A DNA stretch of 20,281 nt from an uncultured Campylobacter sp. (lineage in GTDB: Bacteria > Campylobacterota > Campylobacteria > Campylobacterales > Campylobacteraceae): positions 1-20,281 of the forward strand of contig NZ_CALKTQ010000159.1 of NCBI RefSeq assembly GCF_937997465.1. Reading direction: 5' to 3'. Below, in pieces: positions 7,615-13,446 of the stretch. Position 1 is the first letter of the stretch, and each line of letters begins with the position of its first letter. The notes below the pieces were generated by a model. It made no database searches, was not told the origin of the DNA, and saw only the letters and a program-made list of their open reading frames with translations. Both the position numbers and the translations under genes were made by a program.

Positions 7615-8556
7615 TTACGCCTCTATCTTTTTCCAGCTACTGTCAAAATTTTCTTTGTTTATCGCTTCAAAATCATAATCGCTCATATACTCTATTTTTT
7701 CTATATTTGCAGCATATCTTGCGAGTTTATTCTTTAAATTTGTAAAGTCGATAGCGTATTCGTTGATACTTCTTATCGCCCTATCTTCTTTTTCGCTTTT
7801 TAGGCTTATGCTATTGTTTAGGTCGCCCGCAAACGTATCGTCCTTATACGTGATGATTAGCATAAACCTCGGAGTCTGGCCGATTTTGGAGCGAGTCGTT
7901 AGGTTTTTAGTGCCGTGCCACAAAGCTTTTAAAATTTTAGCCTCATCGGCTTCGTTAAAGCCCGTTTTTGCCGCATTGTAGTTATCAATAATGCCGTAAG
8001 TAGCAAAAACAGCGTATTTTAAAAATTTTTCCTCTCTAAAAGTTGCTTGATCTTTTTGCTTTTTAGGATCGTTTGGATCGTAATCGCTGGCAAAAGCGCC
8101 GGTTCCTCTTACGTGCTCTATCTCAACCTTATTTAAAGATTTGCTTAATCTAAACTGCACCGGACCGGTAAACTGAACGCCCGCGGTTTTTATCTCTTTA
8201 TCCTGCTTCATCTCGTCTTTATCTGAAATAGGCAAAACTCCGCCAAATGCGCGGATATCGATAAATTTAGACAAAATTTCTTTTTGCAGTTCGCTTTTAC
8301 TTTGCTTTATGTTTATGCTTTGTCTAATCGCTGTTTTAGCGTCTAGTACGGCATCTTCTATCCTATACTCCTTTATAAAAATCGACGCCTCGTCTTTTTT
8401 CATAATCTCGTCTCTGATAGTTCTTTTTATGCGCACGTCCGTTACTTCGGCTATGCCGGTTTCATCATCATACCTAGGAGCGTTATCCTTTAGCATATCG
8501 CCGTTTGGGTTCCAATTCTCTCCATCCCACAAAAAAAGTATCTCTTTTTTCTGCAT
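7615..8556 (-). CDS. cas7: Cascade backbone subunit Cas7 (Csh2 type)
   Basis: 313 residues. Cas7 copies polymerise along the crRNA spacer to form the Cascade backbone. The start MQKKEILFLWDGENWNPNGD is the family signature (strand followed by xNPNGDP-like loop), then DDETGIAEVTDVRIKRTIRD, and a C-terminal thumb/lid rich in charged residues. The start is well set: AAAAGGAG, a six-base spacer, then ATG. It lies 12 bp after the cas8b stop. The same AAAAGGAG-N6-start arrangement occurs inside cas8b ahead of the proposed Cas11b start. Confidence 0.95.
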   Translation of the reverse strand: MQKKEILFLWDGENWNPNGDMLKDNAPRYDDETGIAEVTDVRIKRTIRDEIMKKDEASIFIKEYRIEDAVLDAKTAIRQSINIKQSKSELQKEILSKFIDIRAFGGVLPISDKDEMKQDKEIKTAGVQFTGPVQFRLSKSLNKVEIEHVRGTGAFASDYDPNDPKKQKDQATFREEKFLKYAVFATYGIIDNYNAAKTGFNEADEAKILKALWHGTKNLTTRSKIGQTPRFMLIITYKDDTFAGDLNNSISLKSEKEDRAIRSINEYAIDFTNLKNKLARYAANIEKIEYMSDYDFEAINKENFDSSWKKIEA

Positions 8557-8568
8557 TTTATTCTCCTT

Positions 8569-8991
8569 TTATTTCGTTTTATCTTTTAGAAATTTGCGAT
8601 AATCACTCCCGCCCATAGCAAAAGCAAGCGTAGTATGAGAGCTTTTTACTATCTTGCTTTCTTTAAAAAAGACTTGCGGTAAAATTTCAATCAAACACTC
8701 TTTTATATTTTCAACATTTGGATTTGGTTTGCCGGAAGCTGCCTTAAGCTTTCTAATCATCTCATCGCACTTAGTCCAAATTCGCTCCAAATTTTCCCTG
8801 CTTATCGAGCCGCAGTTATCAAGCCAGTTGCTAAACGATACGCCGCCGTTAACGCCGAGCTGCCAGTTTATCAGAGCTGCACTTAGCATGCCGAGCAAAT
8901 AAGCGCTAATAAGCGTGTCGTTTTGATTTAAAAATTCGCTATTTTTGATTAGCTCTTTAATTAGTTCTTTTTTATCGGTTAAATTTTCCAA
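8569..8991 (-). CDS. cas11b: Proposed Cascade small subunit Cas11b, from an internal start in cas8b
   Basis: Starting at the TTG of codon 449, in frame with cas8b, gives a 140-residue product beginning M(L)ENLTDKKELIKELIKNSE and sharing the cas8b stop. It is predicted to be mostly helical, with SAYLLGMLSAALINWQLGV and ENLERIWTKCDEMIRKL, as expected for Cas11. Separate translation of a small subunit from the 3' part of the cas8b gene is established for several I-B systems; two copies line the Cascade belly and contact target DNA. This locus has no separate cas11 gene. The claim rests on the strong Shine-Dalgarno sequence with ideal spacing, the fitting product size and the known precedent. It has not been shown for this organism. 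Confidence 0.65.
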   Translation of the reverse strand: MENLTDKKELIKELIKNSEFLNQNDTLISAYLLGMLSAALINWQLGVNGGVSFSNWLDNCGSISRENLERIWTKCDEMIRKLKAASGKPNPNVENIKECLIEILPQVFFKESKIVKSSHTTLAFAMGGSDYRKFLKDKTK

Positions 8992-10335
8992 ATCGCACTC
9001 CTTTTGAAACACTAGTTTTTTATTTAACACGTCGATCTCATTAAAAAAATTCTGATATTTTTTAATAACATCAATCGTTCTTTGCCTGTAAAAATCGTTA
9101 AAATATTTACTCCACTCTAATTTCTCCGCATAGTCCTTATTGACGCTACCATAACAAATCAGATCGCTATATCTTTCTATCATAATCTCTAAATCAAATT
9201 TATTTCGCGACAACAAAAAGCTCATCACGCTTAGCCTATCTTCAAACAAATTTTGAAGATATATCGTCTCATCGGTTCCGCTGTTTTTTTCATAGAAAGC
9301 TTTTATATTAAAATCACTCATAAAATTTGAAATTTTAGAGATAAAAGAGGGCAAAACGTCATCTATCGCAAGCTTTAAATCGATAGCAGCGTTACTTTGC
9401 GTATAAAATAAAATCGTATTCAAAACAGGCAATTTTTCCTGTTTTTTAGCAGCGATCTCAAGATAATCATTTATGCTAAATTTTATAACTTCTTCGGCCA
9501 TCTCAATATTTTTCATATCGCTTTTTGAGGTCTCTTCTAGTATTTTTACAATCTCTTCTAGATTTACCGAGCTACCCAAAATCGTCGGTAAAATCGCCAT
9601 TTTCATACCGTAGAAATTATGCGATAGCTTATCTTTTATCGCTTTAAAGCCGTTTTCTACCTTTTTTGCACTAATGGCGCTTAGCGGCAGGAGTTTTGAT
9701 TTGACAAATTGCATATTAGCGGGCATCTCATTTACCGAACAAAATGCTAAATTTGCATCACCGCCGATACCCTTTTCATTCGTCAAAATATCGTATCCAT
9801 AGGAGGATTTTTGCTCTTTTACGCCAATATGATTTTCAAAAATTTGCTTAAAATAAGCAGAAACCGGCCTACCTTTATACGAAAGCGAGAAAAAAGTAGC
9901 GACTTTTTTGACTTTTTCCTTTTTTAGCTCATCAAGGCCTTTGATCTCATCTATAATATCGGCAAAATATTCTTCATTTATACTGGGTAACATAGACAAA
10001 ATAGCGTCTTTTTCTATATCGCTCGGCTCGAAAAATGAGAGCAAATTTGAAACCGATCTCAAAACGCCTTTTATAAATTTAGCTTCGTCTTTATTTACTT
10101 CTTTGGATAAAAATTGAGAATTTGGAAAAAGATTACCGGAATTTGCGCCTACGCCAAACCTACATATTATCAGATCGTCTTTATTTATGTTTAAATTCGG
10201 TTCTATTTGCTTAGTTTCTATGTCGCAGAGATATACCTTGATTGTATCGTATTTGTAGGCTTCGTTTTTGAGACGCTTTTCGTCTTTTTGATATATTTCG
10301 CCTATGTCGGCGAAAATTTTAACTATATCGCCCAA
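8569..10335 (-). CDS. cas8b: Cascade large subunit Cas8b (Csh1 type)
   Basis: 588 residues, usual for Csh1-type Cas8b. The large subunit recognises the PAM and helps open the target. Recognisable parts are the opening IFADIGEIYQKDEKRLKNEAY, the mid-N-terminal CRFGVGANSGNLFPN, the segment VATFFSLSYKGRPVSAYF, and a helical C-terminus with YLLGMLSAALINWQLGV and GGSDYRKFLKDKTK. The start codon is TTG (10335), chosen because AGGGGA stands five bases ahead of it; no ATG fits better. A perfect sigma-70 promoter lies just upstream (10391-10363). The last 140 residues probably also form a separate small subunit from an internal start at codon 449. The gene is AT-rich, with 14 of 60 G+C at 9001-9060. 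Confidence 0.93.
   Translation of the reverse strand: MGDIVKIFADIGEIYQKDEKRLKNEAYKYDTIKVYLCDIETKQIEPNLNINKDDLIICRFGVGANSGNLFPNSQFLSKEVNKDEAKFIKGVLRSVSNLLSFFEPSDIEKDAILSMLPSINEEYFADIIDEIKGLDELKKEKVKKVATFFSLSYKGRPVSAYFKQIFENHIGVKEQKSSYGYDILTNEKGIGGDANLAFCSVNEMPANMQFVKSKLLPLSAISAKKVENGFKAIKDKLSHNFYGMKMAILPTILGSSVNLEEIVKILEETSKSDMKNIEMAEEVIKFSINDYLEIAAKKQEKLPVLNTILFYTQSNAAIDLKLAIDDVLPSFISKISNFMSDFNIKAFYEKNSGTDETIYLQNLFEDRLSVMSFLLSRNKFDLEIMIERYSDLICYGSVNKDYAEKLEWSKYFNDFYRQRTIDVIKKYQNFFNEIDVLNKKLVFQKECDLENLTDKKELIKELIKNSEFLNQNDTLISAYLLGMLSAALINWQLGVNGGVSFSNWLDNCGSISRENLERIWTKCDEMIRKLKAASGKPNPNVENIKECLIEILPQVFFKESKIVKSSHTTLAFAMGGSDYRKFLKDKTK
8998..9005 (-). promoter_or_regulatory. Internal ribosome binding site inside cas8b
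   Basis: On the minus strand AAAAGGAG (9005-8998) is followed by six bases (TGCGAT) and an in-frame TTG (8991-8989). Sequence and spacing match the cas7 ribosome site (AAAAGGAG, six bases, ATG). TTG is also the start codon of full-length cas8b, so this strain uses TTG in this operon. Confidence 0.7.
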
Positions 10336-10501
10336 GAGATTCCCCTAAATTAAGTTGGCATAATTATACTGCAAGCAATCTTTGATGTCAAGTTATTATA
10401 ATTTACATAGATTTTACTTGATTTTTTGAGTATGTTTTTATAAAATACTCTTTGAAAAGCAAGTATTACTTGTTCTCCTTATAGGCTTTTAAATTTATAT
10501 T
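10336..10501 (-). other. cas6-cas8b gap: promoter, nested inverted repeats, possible mini-ORF
   Basis: Apart from the cas8b promoter this 166-bp gap contains: an 11-bp inverted repeat (GAAAAGCAAGT 10454-10464; ACTTGCTTTTC 10509-10519, the latter across the cas6 end); CAAGTATTACTTG (10460-10472), palindromic around one base; GAGTAT/ATACTC (10428-10433, 10445-10450); a strong unused Shine-Dalgarno AAGGAG (10480-10475, minus) followed 12 bases later by a TTG opening a 19-codon ORF (10462-10403); and on the plus strand TACTCTTTGAAA, which equals the crRNA-sense CRISPR repeat with its central CGTTGGAG removed. None of these alone proves a gene. See the finding on this gap. Confidence 0.4.
10363..10391 (-). 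promoter_or_regulatory. Perfect consensus sigma-70 promoter for cas8b-cas1
   Basis: On the minus strand TTGACA (10391-10386), a 17-base spacer, and TATAAT (10368-10363). Every position matches the bacterial consensus. Transcription would start near 10356, 21 bases before the TTG start of cas8b. It allows the effector genes to be made independently of cas6. Confidence 0.8.
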
Positions 10502-11194
10502 TTACTTAACTTGCTTTTCCTTTGCTATCTCCATAAACCCTGCTCCACAGTTCATGCATCCGCTTCCAATGCCCACATCAAGGATCAAATTTATAAGCTC
10601 AGGCTGCGCGCAAATTTTCCATTTCGCTTGCCAAGCCTGAACCGGCGAGCGGTTGTTGCCGTAGTAAAAATTAAACGGATTTTGCAAATTTTGCCAGAGC
10701 AAATTTAGCTCAAATTCGCCCTCGTATCTGCGCCCGGTAAGCGTTTCAAATCTTTGCAAGGCGTTTATTTTCATCATCTCAAGATGCCTGGAGTCTTGCG
10801 GCTGCAGGTAAATTTTATGCCCCAAAAGTCCGCCTACCGCGCATGCCACACAGCCTTGCAGCACCGCTTCGCTTTGTGCAGTTCTATGCTCACTCACCGC
10901 CACCGTCGTATCGCACAGACAAAGCTCGCCCAAGTTTAACCCGTCTTTTAGCACGGCAAGCGCGATTGTTTTTTCAAATTCCGGCTCATACGAGGTAAAT
11001 CTGATCCGCAATTTTGAGCCATTTAAACGAAAGTCAAAGTTCGTTCGTTTAAAAATTTTGCCGCTCGGCTCGTGCCTATATCCTTCGTGCTCGGCGCTTG
11101 GCAGATAGCGGTAGATGTAGCCCTGGATGAGCTGGGGCAGCACCTTTGAAATTTTTAAATTTGCGCTTGGCAAACGTGAGGTTATCGTGAGCAT
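10502..11194 (-). CDS. cas6: CRISPR pre-crRNA endoribonuclease Cas6
   Basis: 230 residues. Cas6 cuts within each repeat to release crRNAs with an 8-base 5' handle. The diagnostic glycine-rich loop is near the C-terminus (GIGSGCMNCGAGF, matching G-x-G then G-x-G). His36 or His41 in AEHEGYRH is the likely catalytic histidine by position. The start ATG follows AAGGAT at a four-base spacing. It is the first gene of the locus, 166 bp before cas8b and diverging from malY across a 13-bp palindrome. Its G+C (26 and 28 of 60 in two hand-counted stretches) is higher than that of the effector genes that follow, suggesting a separate history from cas8b-cas3. Confidence 0.93.
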   Translation of the reverse strand: MLTITSRLPSANLKISKVLPQLIQGYIYRYLPSAEHEGYRHEPSGKIFKRTNFDFRLNGSKLRIRFTSYEPEFEKTIALAVLKDGLNLGELCLCDTTVAVSEHRTAQSEAVLQGCVACAVGGLLGHKIYLQPQDSRHLEMMKINALQRFETLTGRRYEGEFELNLLWQNLQNPFNFYYGNNRSPVQAWQAKWKICAQPELINLILDVGIGSGCMNCGAGFMEIAKEKQVK

Positions 11195-11216
11195 TTTTAT
11201 CCTTAAATTTGCTAAT

Positions 11217-11252
11217 TTTTTAATGCAATTATAAAAAGTATTGCATTAAAAA
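11217..11252. promoter_or_regulatory. Divergent promoter/operator: 13-bp perfect inverted repeat between cas6 and malY
   Basis: TTTTTAATGCAAT (11217-11229) and ATTGCATTAAAAA (11240-11252) are perfect inverted copies around a 10-base centre. The centre supplies a minus-strand -10 TATAAT (11233-11228) facing cas6 and a plus-strand TATAAA (11230-11235) facing malY. Both neighbouring genes point away, so it is not a terminator. A dimeric regulator bound here would cover the cas6 -10 box and could control both genes. The remaining intergenic bases hold the cas6 ribosome site AAGGAT and the malY site AAGGAG. Confidence 0.6.
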
Positions 11253-11339
11253 TCGGTTTTGCACAAAAATGCTGCGAAATTTCAAATTTTATCCGTCAAA
11301 TTCGCTAAAATATCCGAAAAAATCACACAAGGAGAGCAA

Positions 11340-12512
11340 ATGAAATACGATTTTGACGCGCCTGTAGAGCGAGGCGGGACGTATTCGTCGAAATGGAAAA
11401 CAAGTGGCGACGAACTGCCGATGTGGGTGGCGGATATGGATTTTAAGGTCGCGCCCGAAATTTTAGAAGCGCTGCAAAAGCGCCTAGACAACGGGGTTTT
11501 TGGCTACTCGTACGTGCCGCAGGAGTGGAGCGAGGCCATCTGTTCGTGGTGGAGCAGGCGCCACGACGTCAAATTTGACCCGAGCTGGCTGATTTTTTGC
11601 ACGGGCGTGATCCCGATCATTAGCTCCGCCGTGCGCAAATTTACGAGCGTAGGCGATAAAATCGTGATCCAAAGCCCCGTCTATCACGTCTTTTACCGCA
11701 GCATCGAAAACAACGGCAGAGTCGCGCTCGCAAACGAGCTAGCCTACGACGGGCGCGGCTACGATATAGATTTTACCGACCTAGAAGAAAAGCTCGCCGA
11801 TCCGCTAACGACGATGTTTATCCTTTGCAACCCGCACAATCCCGTCGGTAAAATTTGGAGCGAGGAAAAGCTAGCCAAAATCGGCGAACTATGCGCTAAA
11901 CACGGCGTTTTGGTGATCTCTGACGAGATACATTGCGACATCACGAGCCCTAGCAAAAACTACGTGCCGTTTATCCGCGCGAGCGAGACTTGCAAAAACA
12001 TCTCGATCACCTGCGTTTCGCCGACTAAAGCCTTTAACATCGCGGGCCTGCAAAGCTCCACCGCTGTAGTGCCGAACCCAAAACTGCGCGCCAAAATGGC
12101 AAAGGCCATCAACGACGACGAGGTCGGCGAGGGCAATGCGTTTTCTTGTATCGCGGCGATCGCGGCGTTTGAGCAAGGCGAAGCATGGCTGGACGAGATG
12201 CGCGAATACGTAGAGCAAAACCGCAAAATCGTGAGCGAGTTTTTGCAAAACGAACTGCCGCAGATCAGGCTTGTTGAGCAGGACGCCACGTATCTGCTCT
12301 GGCTTGATTGCCGCGAAATTTGCGACGACGCGAGCGATTTTCATAAATTTTTACGCCAAAAAGCGGGACTTTGGCTAAACGACGGCAACGCGTACAGAGG
12401 TACCGAGAAATGCTTCCTACGCCTCAATATCGCAACCCAAAGATCGCGCGTACTGGAGGGGCTAAAACGCCTAAAATCAGGCGCTCTGGCCTACGCGAAA
12501 AGCAAGGAATAA
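11340..12512 (+). CDS. MalY/PatB-family PLP-dependent C-S lyase (cystathionine beta-lyase type)
   Basis: 390 residues from the ATG at 11340, preceded by AAGGAG with a good spacing; the frame is open further upstream but without a ribosome site. It is a fold-type I PLP enzyme of the MalY/PatB branch, which cleaves cystathionine or cysteine to a thiol (or H2S), pyruvate and ammonia. Landmarks: the N-terminal PMWVADMDF signature (27-35), CNPHNPVGK (163-171), Asp195 in ISDEIHCD (pairs with the PLP nitrogen), Lys230 in SPTKAFNIAGLQ (Schiff base), and a C-terminal arginine in LRLNIAT that binds the carboxylate. In oral bacteria related enzymes produce H2S. It is monocistronic, diverges from cas6 and ends at the terminator 12597-12626. 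GC is high (36 of 60 at 11521-11580). Confidence 0.9.
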   Translation: MKYDFDAPVERGGTYSSKWKTSGDELPMWVADMDFKVAPEILEALQKRLDNGVFGYSYVPQEWSEAICSWWSRRHDVKFDPSWLIFCTGVIPIISSAVRKFTSVGDKIVIQSPVYHVFYRSIENNGRVALANELAYDGRGYDIDFTDLEEKLADPLTTMFILCNPHNPVGKIWSEEKLAKIGELCAKHGVLVISDEIHCDITSPSKNYVPFIRASETCKNISITCVSPTKAFNIAGLQSSTAVVPNPKLRAKMAKAINDDEVGEGNAFSCIAAIAAFEQGEAWLDEMREYVEQNRKIVSEFLQNELPQIRLVEQDATYLLWLDCREICDDASDFHKFLRQKAGLWLNDGNAYRGTEKCFLRLNIATQRSRVLEGLKRLKSGALAYAKSKE

Positions 12513-12553
12513 TATATTTACGAAAAATTGGGATAAAATTTAGACCTTTTTGG

Positions 12554-12559
12554 TATGAT
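12554..12559 (+). promoter_or_regulatory. Extended -10 box ahead of the candidate small RNA
   Basis: TGGTATGAT (12551-12559) contains TATGAT with a TG one base upstream, an extended -10 motif, after a T-rich stretch. It would start transcription near 12566. No good -35 box is visible, which is common in Campylobacter. Confidence 0.4.
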
Positions 12560-12565
12560 TTCGGC

Positions 12566-12626
12566 GTCCGACAAGAAAACCTCCTTTTTGTAACGGCGCC
12601 TCGGCTCCCCCTGCCGAGGCGTTTTT
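12566..12626 (+). ncRNA. Candidate ~60-nt small RNA with C-rich terminator loop
   Basis: Between malY and moaC a short transcript could run from about 12566 to the terminator U-run. It would carry an unpaired AACCTCCTTTTTG, complementary to Shine-Dalgarno sequences, and end in a stable hairpin whose loop is UCCCCCU. H. pylori RepG is a small RNA that uses a C/U-rich terminator loop to bind G-rich leaders, so the architecture resembles a known epsilonproteobacterial regulator. The simpler reading is that this is just the 3' untranslated region and terminator of malY; the two are not exclusive. Confidence 0.4.
12597..12626 (+). terminator. Strong rho-independent terminator
   Basis: CGCCTCGGC (12597-12605) and GCCGAGGCG (12613-12621) form a perfect 9-bp GC-rich stem with the loop TCCCCCT, followed at once by TTTTT. 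It lies 85 bases after the malY stop and ends that transcript and any small RNA from 12566. Confidence 0.9.
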
Positions 12627-12726
12627 GTCTTATTCATTAAGCTTTTTTAGTTATAATCCTTCTCATAAATTTACTCCGCCTAGCTCAAATTTAAGCAAAT
12701 TTAGCGTTTCAGGCGAAAGGACGAAA

Positions 12727-13200
12727 ATGCTAACTCACATAGACGAAAATAACCGCCCCAAAATGGTCGACGTAAGCAACAAGGGCGTAACTACGCGCAT
12801 AGCCGTAGCAAGCGGCATCATAAAAATGTCGCGCGAGGCATTTGACGCGATCAAAAACAACACGGGCAAAAAAGGCCCCGTCCTGCAAACCGCCGTCGTA
12901 GGCGCGATAATGGGCGCGAAAAAGACGAGCGAACTCATCCCGATGTGCCACCCGCTGCTAATCAGTGGCATAAACTGCGACATCGACGAGCTAACCGAAA
13001 TCTGTGCCTACAAGCTAACCGTTAGCGTCAAGATAGACGGCAAAACAGGCGTCGAGATGGAGGCACTAACAGGCGTTAGCGTCGGTCTCCTAACGATCTA
13101 CGATATGATAAAAGCGATAGATAAAACCATGCAGATAACTGATATCGCGCTAGAAAGCAAGAGCGGAGGCAAAAGTGGCGACTACGTGCGATCTAAATAA
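12727..13200 (+). CDS. moaC: Cyclic pyranopterin monophosphate synthase MoaC
   Basis: 157 residues from the ATG at 12727, with AAAGGA seven bases upstream; upstream in-frame codons lack a ribosome site and exceed the family length. MoaC, with the radical-SAM enzyme MoaA, makes cyclic pyranopterin monophosphate from GTP, the first step of molybdenum cofactor synthesis. Conserved segments are KKGPVLQTAVVGAIMGAKKT, LIPMCHPLLISG, KIDGKTGVEMEALTGVSVG with the catalytic glutamate pair, LTIYDMIKAIDK and the C-terminal SGGKSGDY. All appear intact. Campylobacter needs molybdopterin for periplasmic reductases and formate dehydrogenase. The 3' end overlaps the DUF493 gene by 26 bp. Confidence 0.96.
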   Translation: MLTHIDENNRPKMVDVSNKGVTTRIAVASGIIKMSREAFDAIKNNTGKKGPVLQTAVVGAIMGAKKTSELIPMCHPLLISGINCDIDELTEICAYKLTVSVKIDGKTGVEMEALTGVSVGLLTIYDMIKAIDKTMQITDIALESKSGGKSGDYVRSK

Positions 13201-13438
13201 AGAACCTGAAATCTCATACCCAAATTTTTGGGAATACAAAATCATCGTGCTTGATAGTGAAAACGCCGAAGCTATCGCGCAGGGCGTCGTAGGCGAGAGG
13301 CAACACAAGATAACGCCGTCAAAATCGAGCAAAGAGAGCAAATACAAAAGCTACAATCTAAGCGTTTTGGTTAATTCTAACCAGGAGCGATTAGAGATAT
13401 TTTCCGCGCTAAGACGCGTTTGCAAATACGTACTATAA
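13175..13438 (+). CDS. DUF493 (YbeD/HP0495-like) family protein
   Basis: 87 residues. It closely follows the Helicobacter HP0495 pattern: ATTCDLNKEPEISYPNFWEY, then a helical segment, ERQHKITPSKSSKESKYKSY, NLSVLVNSNQERLEIFSAL and the end CKYVL. The fold is a small ferredoxin-like alpha/beta domain whose molecular role is unknown, although YbeD relatives are suspected regulatory (ACT-like) proteins. The start is GTG at 13175, supported by GGAGG five bases upstream inside moaC. The overlap with moaC and the 8-bp gap to the next gene indicate one transcript of three genes. Confidence 0.88.
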   Translation: MATTCDLNKEPEISYPNFWEYKIIVLDSENAEAIAQGVVGERQHKITPSKSSKESKYKSYNLSVLVNSNQERLEIFSALRRVCKYVL

Positions 13439-13446
13439 GGACTTTC

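Noticed and set aside
10428..10450. GAGTAT/ATACTC hairpin as a terminator for cas6
   Set aside because: Stem is short and AT-rich and, in the direction of cas6 transcription, is followed by A residues and not a U-run.
11259..11339. 27-residue N-terminal extension of the MalY-like protein
   Set aside because: No ribosome site at 11259, while AAGGAG precedes the ATG at 11340, where the family's conserved start lies. The extension would also overlap the promoter region.
12667..12678. AAATTTACTCCG ahead of moaC is identical to 12 bases of the CRISPR repeat (crRNA sense)
   Set aside because: No second half of the repeat and no array context. The word AAATTTA is abundant in this genome, so a match of this length is plausible by chance.
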